Below, piece after piece: positions 49,649 through 58,736 of a stretch of 64,000 bases of DNA (positions are counted from its first letter, which is position 1; each line of letters begins with the position of its first letter). The stretch comes from Chloroflexota bacterium. GTDB taxonomy: Bacteria > Chloroflexota > Dehalococcoidia > Lucifugimonadales > Lucifugimonadaceae. The notes beneath the pieces are model-generated. The model was not told the origin of the DNA. It did not search any database and saw only the letters and a list, made by a program, of their open reading frames with translations. The DNA is taken from positions 150,571 to 214,570 of the forward strand of contig JABIFF010000016.1 in NCBI GenBank assembly GCA_018650845.1. Reading direction: 5' to 3'. Position numbers and translations under genes: made by a program.

Positions 49649-49767
49649 GTCGTTGGAGGTGGTCCGTTCGGGTCCCCCTTCTTCCAAGAAGGGGGTGGGT
49701 AGATTGCGGCGAGCGACCAAGTCACGATGGTGACGCCCGGCGCTGGAACGCATATGCGCAAGCAATA

Positions 49768-49857
49768 TGGCGGAGAGGACAGGATTCGAACCTGCGGTGG
49801 ATTTGCACCCACACACGCTTTCCAGGCGTGCCCATTAAACCGCTCTGGCACCTCTCC
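49768..49857 (-). tRNA. tRNA-Ser (anticodon GGA), CCA encoded
   Basis: Reverse complement GGAGAGGTGCCAGAGCGG..CCTGGAAAG..GGTTCGAATCCTGTCCTCTCCGCCA; long variable arm. Confidence 0.93.
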
Positions 49858-49938
49858 GCGGCAGCAACTTCAGCCGGCACGAATGCCGGTTGGTGCTCAT
49901 CGTTGTTGGAAGGCGGCGGACCAACTCCGATGTAAATA

Positions 49939-50028
49939 TGGCGGAGAGAGCGGGATTCGAACCCGCGATATGCGGATGCATATACCGGTTTTCGAGACCG
50001 GCGCCTTCAGCCACTCAGCCATCTCTCC
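49939..50028 (-). tRNA. tRNA-Ser (anticodon CGA), CCA encoded
   Basis: Reverse complement GGAGAGATGGCTGAGTGGCTGAAGGCGCCGGTCTCGAAAACCGG..GGGTTCGAATCCCGCTCTCTCCGCCA. Confidence 0.93.
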
Positions 50029-50302
50029 GAACTCATCAACTATAGCAATCGTTACGGTAGTTTCGGCTACAGATTTGGCGAGAATATGATGAATTTAGTT
50101 TTCGTATTCGCAAGTACAGGTATCAGGAATTGTTGACTGCAAAGAGCGGAAATCCATACGATTGTTCGTATTGTCGACCCAACTCAATTCCTCTCCGTAC
50201 GGCTCGGAACTATTCCCGGGCAATTTTTGCGGATTCGATTCCGCGGGATTGAGGCACGCTAATTTTGGACATTCATCGATGTATTCAAAGTGTGGTCTTT
50301 AG

Positions 50303-51646
50303 ATGACCACTGCAGGAATAATTCTCGCTGCCGGTAAAGGTATGCGAATGAAATCGAGCTTGAGCAAACCGCTGCACAAGGTAGCCGGTGTTGCTCTGGT
50401 GGGGCATGCTGTGCGGATAATGCGCATAGCGGGTGTGGAAGACATCACTGTGGTGGTTTCGAGCGATATTGCTGATTCGGCCGAGCTAAAGGACGCACTT
50501 CTTCCAAACGTTTCCATCGCGGTGCAAGCAGATCAGCTCGGGACCGCCGATGCTATGAGATCTGCGAAGTCGACGGTGATGAGTGCCGATTCGGTAGTAG
50601 TTGCTCCAGCTGACATGATCCTTGTCACCGACGGGATCGTCGAGCAGATGATCAAACTACACAACGAGTCTGGATCACAGGCGACGGTATTAGGCGCAAT
50701 GGTTGACGATGCTTCGGGGCTAGGACGAATCAAACTTGATGACTCCGGACAACCTTCTGCGATAGTTGAGGATCACGAAGCTGATGATGAATTGCTGCAG
50801 AGCAATTTGATCAACACTGCGTGGTACTGCTTCGACAATCGGTGGATTTGGGATGTGCTCGATTCTGTCGAGCCTGCCGACACGGGTGAGGTTTATTTGC
50901 CTCGAGTTATCGAAAGTGCTTCTGCCAATGGGTTAGCTCGGGTAGTCGTTTCTGAGGATAGTGAGACGGGCATGGGTGTGAATGACCGTATTCAGCTGTC
51001 GAAAGTCGAAGCTGTTGTGCGAAGGCGTACGAATGAAGCGCACATGGGCAGTGGTGTCACATTTCAAGATCCCGCCACTACTTATATCGACGTTGATGTA
51101 ACGATTGGGGCGGATACGGTTATCGGAGCAGGGAGCCATATAGGCACTCGGTCGGTAATAGGAACGGGCGTGACTATCGGTCCGAATACGCATATCACTT
51201 CGAGCACAATTGGCGATGGGGCAAGTATCGACGGGGCGCGTGTGTTCGATTCTGTTGTAGGTGCGGGGGCTTCTGTCGGTTCGAATTCCTTGCTGCGCGC
51301 TGGGGCGGAACTGATGCCTAATGCGAAGGTTGGGAATCTGGCAGAGATAAAGAATTCGGTAATTGGATCGGGATCGCATGTTTCGCATTTCAGCTACGTA
51401 GGAGATGCGACTCTTGGCGAGAACGTGAATATTGGCGCTGGAACTATTACTTGTAATTACGATGGTACGGACAAGCACCCTACGGTGATCGAAGACGGCG
51501 CACTGATCGGATCGAGCACGATGTTGGTTGCGCCCGTAACAGTGGGCAAGGCTGCGCGAACTGGCGCCGGATCTGTTGTGAGAAATGACGTGGTGGCAGG
51601 TGACACAGTAGCTGGTGTACCTGCAAAATCTATAAAGTCGAAGTGA
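50303..51646 (+). CDS. glmU: Bifunctional UDP-GlcNAc pyrophosphorylase / GlcN-1-P acetyltransferase
   Basis: AGIILAAGKGMRMKSSLSKPLHKVAG; left-handed beta-helix hexapeptides; GAGTITCNYDGTDKHPTVI. Confidence 0.95.
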   Translation: MTTAGIILAAGKGMRMKSSLSKPLHKVAGVALVGHAVRIMRIAGVEDITVVVSSDIADSAELKDALLPNVSIAVQADQLGTADAMRSAKSTVMSADSVVVAPADMILVTDGIVEQMIKLHNESGSQATVLGAMVDDASGLGRIKLDDSGQPSAIVEDHEADDELLQSNLINTAWYCFDNRWIWDVLDSVEPADTGEVYLPRVIESASANGLARVVVSEDSETGMGVNDRIQLSKVEAVVRRRTNEAHMGSGVTFQDPATTYIDVDVTIGADTVIGAGSHIGTRSVIGTGVTIGPNTHITSSTIGDGASIDGARVFDSVVGAGASVGSNSLLRAGAELMPNAKVGNLAEIKNSVIGSGSHVSHFSYVGDATLGENVNIGAGTITCNYDGTDKHPTVIEDGALIGSSTMLVAPVTVGKAARTGAGSVVRNDVVAGDTVAGVPAKSIKSK

Positions 51647-51697
51647 ACGCTTGGTGTCCCGTACTATTAACGGGATTGAAATCCTAAGGCCTAAGGA

Positions 51698-51784
51698 ATG
51701 ATGAGAAATACAGAAGACCCCGATAGTACGGGGCAACCTCCAGATACGACCCGGCAGACGATTGAGTTTGAGGTAGGCGCATAG
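51698..51784 (+). CDS. Possible 28-aa leader ORF overlapping the next gene
   Basis: MMRNTEDPDSTGQPPDTTRQTIEFEVGA*; its TAG shares a G with the GTG start at 51784. Confidence 0.35.
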   Translation: MMRNTEDPDSTGQPPDTTRQTIEFEVGA

Positions 51785-53082
51785 TGTCACCCGAACTATT
51801 AGCTCTGCTGGCACTGATAATTTCTGGAAGCGTTTTCTTCCTGACTGCCCTTGCGATATCTTCGCTAGGCACGCGTATTAACCCTTTGCCTTCTGCTGTT
51901 CGGAATCCGAGCAGCAATGGGAACGGCAATGGAGATTCTGAACATGATCACGATCACGGTTTTGCCGGTCGCCTAAGTGCAGAATCCAGCCTTATCGGCA
52001 GAAGTTTGCAAGCCGCCGCACTAATGGCATCGGCACTGGCCGTTTTCGCTATATTTGAAGCAGGCACAGGCACTGCAGGATCGGGCTACGAAGTTGCGCT
52101 TAGCGGTGTAATTACCGCTGCTGGAGCCATTGTGGTTCAGTTGATCGCATCTGGTTTATCTGGGTATCAGCGTAACTGGGCGCGGGCAATTAGCCGGCCT
52201 ACGGGAACGCTTCTTCGCTGGACGAGCCTTGTTCCGGGAATTTCGAATATTGTTGACTTCTCTCTTTCGAGAGGACGAGGTGGTGATGCTGTTGGTGAGG
52301 ATGTTTCGGCAGCGCTTCAGGAAAGTTTAGATTTTCTTGAAGAATCGGTAATTCCTGCTGATCAAAACGAGCTGCGAATGATCCGTGGGATTCTGCGGAT
52401 GGACACCGTGAAGGTTCGCGAAATCATGGTTCCGCGGGTTGATATGAACACTGCTTCCGCTGCTGCAAGCATTGGAGCCGTCGCCGATCTGATGTCGGTA
52501 GGTGGTCACAGCAAAATTCCTGTTTATAACGACAATATTGATTCTATTGCTGGCGTAATTTTCGCCCGTGACGTTCTTTCGGCTTTGGATAATGACAAAG
52601 ATCCCGATGGGCCTGTGAAGAGCCTCGCACGACCTGCATTGCACGTTCCCGAGTCGCAGAGCCTTGAGCGCCTTCTACGTCAACTTCAGGAGCACCGTAC
52701 GGGCCTTGCGATTGTTGTCGACGAGTACGGTGGGGTTTCTGGTCTGGTAACTGTTACCGACTTGATCGAAGAGATCGTTGGTGAATTGATCGACGAGTTC
52801 GATGTGGATGGTCCTGAAGTCGAGGCTGCAGACTCGAAAGAGATGTTTGCTGATGCAGGGGCTTCGATCGACATTATGAACCAGACGCTGGGAACTTCAG
52901 TCGTGCCTGATGGTTTTGATACTGTCGGTGGACTAGTGTTCCGCGAGTTAGGCAAGATGCCTTCGCCTGGCGACACCGTTTCTACGGAAGGTGTGACAAT
53001 CACGGTTCAGTCAGTGATCGGTCGCCGGATTCGTCGAGTCAAGGTTGTACGTGACGTACTCGATTTTTCGCTGGACGATTAG
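51784..53082 (+). CDS. CNNM/CBS-pair membrane protein (hemolysin/CorC-like)
   Basis: LRMDTVKVREIMVPRVDMNT..GHSKIPVYNDNIDSIAGVIFARDVL..EHRTGLAIVVDEYGGVSGLVTVTDLIEEIVGE. Confidence 0.92.
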   Translation: MSPELLALLALIISGSVFFLTALAISSLGTRINPLPSAVRNPSSNGNGNGDSEHDHDHGFAGRLSAESSLIGRSLQAAALMASALAVFAIFEAGTGTAGSGYEVALSGVITAAGAIVVQLIASGLSGYQRNWARAISRPTGTLLRWTSLVPGISNIVDFSLSRGRGGDAVGEDVSAALQESLDFLEESVIPADQNELRMIRGILRMDTVKVREIMVPRVDMNTASAAASIGAVADLMSVGGHSKIPVYNDNIDSIAGVIFARDVLSALDNDKDPDGPVKSLARPALHVPESQSLERLLRQLQEHRTGLAIVVDEYGGVSGLVTVTDLIEEIVGELIDEFDVDGPEVEAADSKEMFADAGASIDIMNQTLGTSVVPDGFDTVGGLVFRELGKMPSPGDTVSTEGVTITVQSVIGRRIRRVKVVRDVLDFSLDD

Positions 53083-53117
53083 CTTCCCCGAGTTCTGTTG
53101 CTACCGATTCGCTGAGG

Positions 53118-53627
53118 CTACGGCTTGAGGCTGTAGATGGCGATAGGCACGCCTTCTATTCCGTCGGGTAGCTCGTTGTGAAGCTGCCAGCCGTGTTTTT
53201 CGTAGAAGCGCCTTGCGCCATCGTTCGACGCGATCACGCCTAGCTCCACATTTGTGAAGGCCTGAGCCTTCATGAATTCGATCGCACGTTCCATCAGCAT
53301 GCTGCCGATGCCGTGCCCGGTTGCGCTGGGTTCCACGTGCATTCCGTTGAGCTGTGCATCGAACTCGTTTGACTCAAGACTCGCTACCCGCACTGTTCCA
53401 ACGATAGTTCCGTCGGGCTGGTGAGCGACGAACGTCGCAGCGGTGCTGTGGTTGCCAGACAGCAATTCTTTCCATCGATCACGGTATTTGCTTAACAAGC
53501 GTGATTCGACCCACTCGCGTGAGGCGAACGGAGCGAATGAGATTGTGTGGCTCTGGTGAATGAGCTTGGCAATCGATTCGTAGTCATCGGCGATTGCTGT
53601 TCGGACTGTTAGAGATTCTTTTGGCAT
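53118..53627 (-). CDS. GNAT family N-acetyltransferase
   Basis: MPKESLTVRTAIADDYESIAKLIHQSH..LNGMHVEPSATGHGIGSMLMERAIEFMK..DGARRFYEKHGWQ. Start moved past a terminator hairpin. Confidence 0.85.
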   Translation of the reverse strand: MPKESLTVRTAIADDYESIAKLIHQSHTISFAPFASREWVESRLLSKYRDRWKELLSGNHSTAATFVAHQPDGTIVGTVRVASLESNEFDAQLNGMHVEPSATGHGIGSMLMERAIEFMKAQAFTNVELGVIASNDGARRFYEKHGWQLHNELPDGIEGVPIAIYSLKP

Positions 53628-53659
53628 GTTCTTGAATCTGAATTTGTTAGTTAAACAAA

Positions 53660-53692
53660 GACGCCCCGGCAAAAGCCGGGGCGTCTAAATTG
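53660..53692. terminator. Intrinsic terminator
   Basis: AGACGCCCCGGCaaaaGCCGGGGCGTCT. Confidence 0.85.
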
Positions 53693-53713
53693 AATCAAAT
53701 GATTCGGTTGGCT

Positions 53714-54361
53714 TTAGCCACCAATCTTGTCAACAAGAAGGAAAGCGTTTGCGCCACGGTTGCCCTGATCACCAGTTGCGATGATGGTGTAGAGGCCTGC
53801 GCCCCATGAGTCATCAAGATCAACTGTCAATGTGAAAGCACCGTTTTCGTTAGCAACAGTGTCCGAAACGTTAGTTCGGTCAACTGTTCCTGAGAGAAGC
53901 TTGTCGAATCCACCCTTTTTGGCGGAAACCGAAAGAAACTCACCCTTAGCAAATCCACCACCAATAATGGTGATAGAAGCAGTACCAGCGGTCAGCTCAG
54001 CTGCGCCGGTCGAAGGTCCACTAGCGTCGAAAACTGTGATACCGGCAACCATTGTTGTGCCGTCTTCACCGTCTGCACCAGCAGCGCCGTCTGCGCCGTC
54101 TGCACCAGCTGTACCAGTGTTACCTGGGTTACCGGGGTTTCCAGCTTCACCGGGAGCACCGGCTTCACCAGGGTTACCAGGCTCACCAGGCTCACCAGGC
54201 TCACCAGGAGCACCAGCTGCACCAGGGTTACCTGGGTTACCAGCTGCACCAGGTGCGCCAGCCGGACCACGTTCACCCTGACATGCAATCGCAGCCATGA
54301 GGGCGAACATCGTACCAATCAAAAGGAAAGCCTTTAGCTTTCCGCGGAGCAGTCCTGTCAT
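53714..54361 (-). CDS. Collagen-like (Gly-X-Y repeat) lipoprotein
   Basis: Signal/lipobox LIGTMFALMAAIAC; about 25 uninterrupted Gly-X-Y triplets; C-terminal globular domain. Confidence 0.85.
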   Translation of the reverse strand: MTGLLRGKLKAFLLIGTMFALMAAIACQGERGPAGAPGAAGNPGNPGAAGAPGEPGEPGEPGNPGEAGAPGEAGNPGNPGNTGTAGADGADGAAGADGEDGTTMVAGITVFDASGPSTGAAELTAGTASITIIGGGFAKGEFLSVSAKKGGFDKLLSGTVDRTNVSDTVANENGAFTLTVDLDDSWGAGLYTIIATGDQGNRGANAFLLVDKIGG

Positions 54362-54831
54362 TGGGCCCCGTCCTCCAGTCTTAAAATTTTGAATATCGTG
54401 CCGAGTGCTGCAGCAGAACTTATTCTGAATTCACGCAGAATGAGCGTAACAAGAGCGCATTACGCGCGAATTACAGCCGCGGCAGATGGCGTGCCAAAGG
54501 CAATATTATTAGGGCGATTTCTCTACTGTCAAGCAATTCAGACTGAGCTTATGGGAGGTTTTGACGAATACGCGGTTCATTTAAACGCAATAAGTTGCCG
54601 GTTTCGACGTCCTGAGGCGTACTTTTAAGGGCATATATTGAGTTCTCTCACGCGTGCGTGCATTCGTACTAGGAATAGGAGTGCTGAAATGTGCCCTGCC
54701 ATGGTATCCTTCTAAGGTTGTGAGAGCACAAGAACGAAAAACGAAGTAACTAGAGAAGTACAAATCACAGAATCCCGTACATGCGGGCACCGGCAGAACG
54801 CCGGGTATTTGAGACTCGGAGAGCACTCAAC

Positions 54832-55095
54832 TTGGATCAGTCAGAACGCAGCGTTGTTATTGAGGAATACAGAACTCACGAGGGCGACAGTGGATCGTCG
54901 GAAGTTCAGATAGCGCTACTGACAGCTCGGATTACCGAGCTAACGGAACACCTGCGCGAGCACAAGCACGACCACAGCAGCCGACGAGGTTTGCTGAAAT
55001 TGGTTGGTCAGCGCCGCCGTCTCCTTAACTACCTCAATGGAGAAGACGTAAATCGATACCGCGAGATCATTAGCAAGCTCGGTCTTCGCAAGTAG
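54832..55095 (+). CDS. rpsO: 30S ribosomal protein S15
   Basis: [60 protein letters not shown] start at LDQSERS. Confidence 0.95.
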   Translation: MDQSERSVVIEEYRTHEGDSGSSEVQIALLTARITELTEHLREHKHDHSSRRGLLKLVGQRRRLLNYLNGEDVNRYREIISKLGLRK

Positions 55096-55098
55096 TAG

Positions 55099-55124
55099 AA
55101 CGCCCCGCGTATGGGGCGTTTTGT
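55099..55124 (+). terminator. Intrinsic terminator after rpsO
   Basis: AACGCCCCgcgtatGGGGCGTTttgtt. Confidence 0.8.
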
Positions 55125-55284
55125 TCGTCTGAGCCCAACGAAACTTCAGATAATTGGCTCAATGGACGATTTTTCGTCTAAGACGAAACACCCGCACGGG
55201 CGCCAGATATTAATTCGTAAACATCGGCGCCGGGCATCAGTCCCTATGAAGTTCGTGCGTAGAAAACTAGAAACAGAATAGAAA

Positions 55285-57762
55285 ATGATTAATACATTTG
55301 AAATGGAAATTGGCGGCCGAATGCTCAAATTCGAGCATGGCCGAGTAGCTGCCCAAGCTGGCGGCGCAATTACGGTTCAGTTCGGCGACACAATGTTGCT
55401 GGCCACTGCTACCGCTTCGAAGAAGCCTCGCCCAGGCGCAGACTTCCTACCTATGACAGTCGATGTTGCCGAAAAGGCTTATGCCGCGGGCAAGCTGCCT
55501 GGTGGCTTCTTTAAAAGGGAAGGCCGACCGGCTACAGAGGCAATTCTTGCTTCTCGGATGATCGACCGTCCTATCCGACCTTTGTTCGCAAAGACTATCC
55601 ACAATGAGATTCAAATCATTGTTACTGTCCTTGCTTCAGACAAGGTGAACCCTTACCCAGCAATCGGAATTATTGGAGCTTCAACAGCTCTTGCGATTTC
55701 CGACATTGCTTTCAACGACCCGATTGGTGCCTGCGTAATTGGCCTGATCGAGGGTGAACTCGTTGTAAACCCAACATATGAAGAACTTCAGACGAGCGAC
55801 CTAGAGTTGCTTGTTGCTGGAACCGGTGAAGCCACAATGATGGTTGAGTCGGGCGGTAACTTCGTTTCTGAAGCAGTGCTGCTTGATGCGCTTGAGCTTG
55901 CTCAGGAAGTCAACGGAGCGATTGTTGAACAGATCGAAGAGATCGTTGCCAAAGTTGGCAAGAAGAAATGGGAAGCTCCTCCAGTATCTGAACAAGAGAA
56001 GGCTGCAGAGAAAGCTACTCGTGAGCTTGTAGGCGAAGATTTCCTGAAGGCTCTCAAGTCTCCAGGCGACAAAGCTACTCGACAGGGCCGTATGGACGAC
56101 GTGATGGATGGAACCATCGAAAAATTGTCTGTTGATCACGATCCCGGTCACGTGAAGTCAGCTCTTTACGCAATCGAGACAGAGGCAGTTCGCAGCACCA
56201 TTCTTGAAGATGGTTCACGACCTGACGGTCGTAAGCTGGACGAGCTTCGTGACTTGAATTCGGAAGTCGGCTACCTGCCCCGTGTTCACGGTTCAGGAAT
56301 CTTTACTCGTGGCGAAACCCAGATCATGGGCGTTCTAACGCTTGCATCTGCTGGTGAACGACAGCGAATGGATACTTACGGTCTCGAAACCGAAAAGCAC
56401 TTCATTCACCACTACAACTTCCCTCCTTACTCAGTAGGTGAAGCTGGACGATTTGGATTTACAGGTCGGCGTGAAATTGGTCACGGTGCGCTTGCTGAAC
56501 GAGCACTGGCACCAGTGGTTCCTAGCCAGGCCGACTTCCCTTACACGATTCGACTGGTTTCAGAGGCGCTAGCTTCTAACGGTTCGACTTCGATGGCATC
56601 GGTCTGTGCAGGTTCGCTTGCGATGATGGATGGTGGTGTTCCGATTTCAGCTCCAGTAGCTGGTATCGCCATGGGACTGATCACCGACGAAAAGGACATC
56701 AACAACTACGCTGTTCTTACCGACATTCAGGGTGCTGAAGATCACTCGGGTGACATGGACTTCAAGGTTGCGGGTACACGTGAAGGTGTTACCGCACTGC
56801 AGATGGACATTAAGGTAAAGGGAATTACTTTCGAGATTATGAAGCAGGCTCTTGAGCAGGCTCGAATTGCTCGACTGCAGATTCTCGACAATATGGAAGC
56901 AACGATCTCGGCAACCCGAGACGATCTCAGCGAATACGCTCCTCGAATGCTTTCGCTCAAGATTCCTACCGACAAGATCGGTGCAATCATCGGTCCTGGT
57001 GGATCGGTTATTCGTGGAATGATCGACGAGTTCGGTGTCACGATCGACGTTCAGGACGACGGTACTGTCGTTGTTGGATCGCCTGACCGTGAGAACGCTG
57101 ATAAGGCACAAGCCGCTATCACCGCCCTTACTAAGGACGTTGAGGTTGGCGATAAGTACACCGGTCGTGTTGTTCGAATCATGCCATTTGGCGCATTTGT
57201 TCAGATCCTTCCTGGTAAGGATGGAATGGTTCACATTAGTGAACTTGCACAGCAACGAGTTCCAGACGTTGAGTCGGTTGTCAGCATTGGCGACCAGCTT
57301 GAGGTAATGGTTATCAACATCGACGGCATGGGCCGAATCGACCTTTCACACCGTGCGCTGCTTGAAGAGAGCAACGAGGGTGGAAACGGTGGTTCTGGTG
57401 ATGCCCCTCGCGAAGAGCGACGTGAGTCTCGAGATGACAGCGGTGGTGATCGAGGTCCTCGTGGCCGAGGCGGCGACCGTGGTGGACGCGGCGGAGATCG
57501 TGGTGGCCGTGGTGGCGATCGCGGTGGACGCGGTGGTGACCGAGGCGGACGCGGCGGAGATCGCGGCGGACGCAGCGATGATCGAGGACCACGTCGAGAA
57601 CGACGTGACTTCGACAATGATGGTGGCGGTCGTGAAGATCGAGGCCCACGTTCTGATCGGTCTGACCGAGACGGCGAAGGCGACCGAGATCGCGGCCCAC
57701 GCCGACCAGCGGGTGGATATGATGGCGGTAACCGTCGATCAGGTCCACCACGCCGACGCTAA
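55285..57762 (+). CDS. pnp: Polyribonucleotide nucleotidyltransferase with RGG-rich C-terminal tail
   Basis: Two RNase PH domains, KH (KIPTDKIGAIIGPGGSVIRGM), S1 (GRVVRIMPFGAFVQILPGKDGMVHISEL), then a (RGGDRGG)n tail. Confidence 0.97.
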   Translation: MINTFEMEIGGRMLKFEHGRVAAQAGGAITVQFGDTMLLATATASKKPRPGADFLPMTVDVAEKAYAAGKLPGGFFKREGRPATEAILASRMIDRPIRPLFAKTIHNEIQIIVTVLASDKVNPYPAIGIIGASTALAISDIAFNDPIGACVIGLIEGELVVNPTYEELQTSDLELLVAGTGEATMMVESGGNFVSEAVLLDALELAQEVNGAIVEQIEEIVAKVGKKKWEAPPVSEQEKAAEKATRELVGEDFLKALKSPGDKATRQGRMDDVMDGTIEKLSVDHDPGHVKSALYAIETEAVRSTILEDGSRPDGRKLDELRDLNSEVGYLPRVHGSGIFTRGETQIMGVLTLASAGERQRMDTYGLETEKHFIHHYNFPPYSVGEAGRFGFTGRREIGHGALAERALAPVVPSQADFPYTIRLVSEALASNGSTSMASVCAGSLAMMDGGVPISAPVAGIAMGLITDEKDINNYAVLTDIQGAEDHSGDMDFKVAGTREGVTALQMDIKVKGITFEIMKQALEQARIARLQILDNMEATISATRDDLSEYAPRMLSLKIPTDKIGAIIGPGGSVIRGMIDEFGVTIDVQDDGTVVVGSPDRENADKAQAAITALTKDVEVGDKYTGRVVRIMPFGAFVQILPGKDGMVHISELAQQRVPDVESVVSIGDQLEVMVINIDGMGRIDLSHRALLEESNEGGNGGSGDAPREERRESRDDSGGDRGPRGRGGDRGGRGGDRGGRGGDRGGRGGDRGGRGGDRGGRSDDRGPRRERRDFDNDGGGREDRGPRSDRSDRDGEGDRDRGPRRPAGGYDGGNRRSGPPRRR

Positions 57763-57799
57763 ACTTTCTAACTAACGTCTAAAGAAAAATAACGACACG

Positions 57800-58609
57800 A
57801 TGTCTTCGGAAATAAAAGTTGCAGTAAACGGCGCGCTGGGGAGGATGGGTTCAACCGTTCTCACGGCTGCGGCCGCTGAAGAAGGTGTAACGCCTGTTGG
57901 TGGAGCGGATATTGCCGCATCATCAGATTCTGTAACTATTGCGGGGACATCGGTGTCGGTTCCACTGGCATCTGGGCTTGCAGAGCTATTTGAAATAGCC
58001 AAGCCCGACGTTGTGGTTGATTTCACCAACGGTGAAGCAGCCAAAGAATCGATTCTTACCTGTATTAATGCAGGCGTCAGAGTTGTTTCTGGCTCGACAG
58101 GCCTTTCGCCTGAAGATCTCGAAGAGATCAAGCAGTTGTCAGCTGATAAGGGTGTTGGAGTCATTTCAGCATCAAACTTCGCACTTGGCGGGGTCGTCCT
58201 TATGCACCTTGCTGGAATTGCGTCGAAATACTTTGACTACGCAGACCTACTTGAGAGTCACCACGAAATGAAAGTGGATGCTCCTTCAGGAACTGCTCTT
58301 TCGATTGCAGAATCGATGATCGAAGGTCGCGGTAAGGGCTTCGAACAGAACGTGGCTGATTTGCAAACTCTTGACGGCACCCGTGGCGGTGATTTTCAAG
58401 GCATCAACGTTCACAGTGCACGAATGCCGGGGCGTGTTGCGCGTCACGAAGTTGTTTTCGGGGCACTTGGCCAAACGCTTACTATGATCCATGATTCAAT
58501 CAATCGTGAGAGCTTCATGCCGGGTGTAATGCTTGGAGTGAAGGACGTTGTAGGTCGGTCAGAGCTCGTAGTTGGGCTTGCAAGCGTTCTCGGGCTCGAT
58601 AAGCCGTAG
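57800..58609 (+). CDS. dapB: 4-hydroxy-tetrahydrodipicolinate reductase
   Basis: KVAVNGALGRMGSTV; ASNFALGGVVLMHLAG; ESHHEMKVDAPSGTALSIAE. Confidence 0.95.
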   Translation: MSSEIKVAVNGALGRMGSTVLTAAAAEEGVTPVGGADIAASSDSVTIAGTSVSVPLASGLAELFEIAKPDVVVDFTNGEAAKESILTCINAGVRVVSGSTGLSPEDLEEIKQLSADKGVGVISASNFALGGVVLMHLAGIASKYFDYADLLESHHEMKVDAPSGTALSIAESMIEGRGKGFEQNVADLQTLDGTRGGDFQGINVHSARMPGRVARHEVVFGALGQTLTMIHDSINRESFMPGVMLGVKDVVGRSELVVGLASVLGLDKP

Positions 58610-58736
58610 CCGGCGTCCGTTCGATAACGGATTGTTGGCACCTCCCTCAATTTTTCCAAATGAGTGTTTTAATACGTACAGCAGTTCAACGCGCTTGAAC
58701 GTGTGATTCTGCTGCGCAGTGTTTCGAGATTATGAA

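Noticed and set aside
49727-50089. 120-aa plus-strand ORF
   Set aside because: Runs across both tRNA-Ser genes in antisense.
53832-54281. Plus-strand 149-aa ORF with PGLPGSPGSP repeats
   Set aside because: Antisense of the collagen-like gene; low-complexity GC pattern keeps the frame open. The minus strand has the signal peptide and terminator.
57466-57591. 21-nt tandem array as a CRISPR or intergenic satellite
   Set aside because: In frame in pnp, no spacers, codes for RGGDRGG units.
57231-57617. Pro/Arg-rich minus-strand ORF (PPRSPPRPP repeats) and other open frames over the pnp tail
   Set aside because: Antisense and off-frame shadows of the RGG-coding 21-nt repeat; pnp is clearly the real gene.
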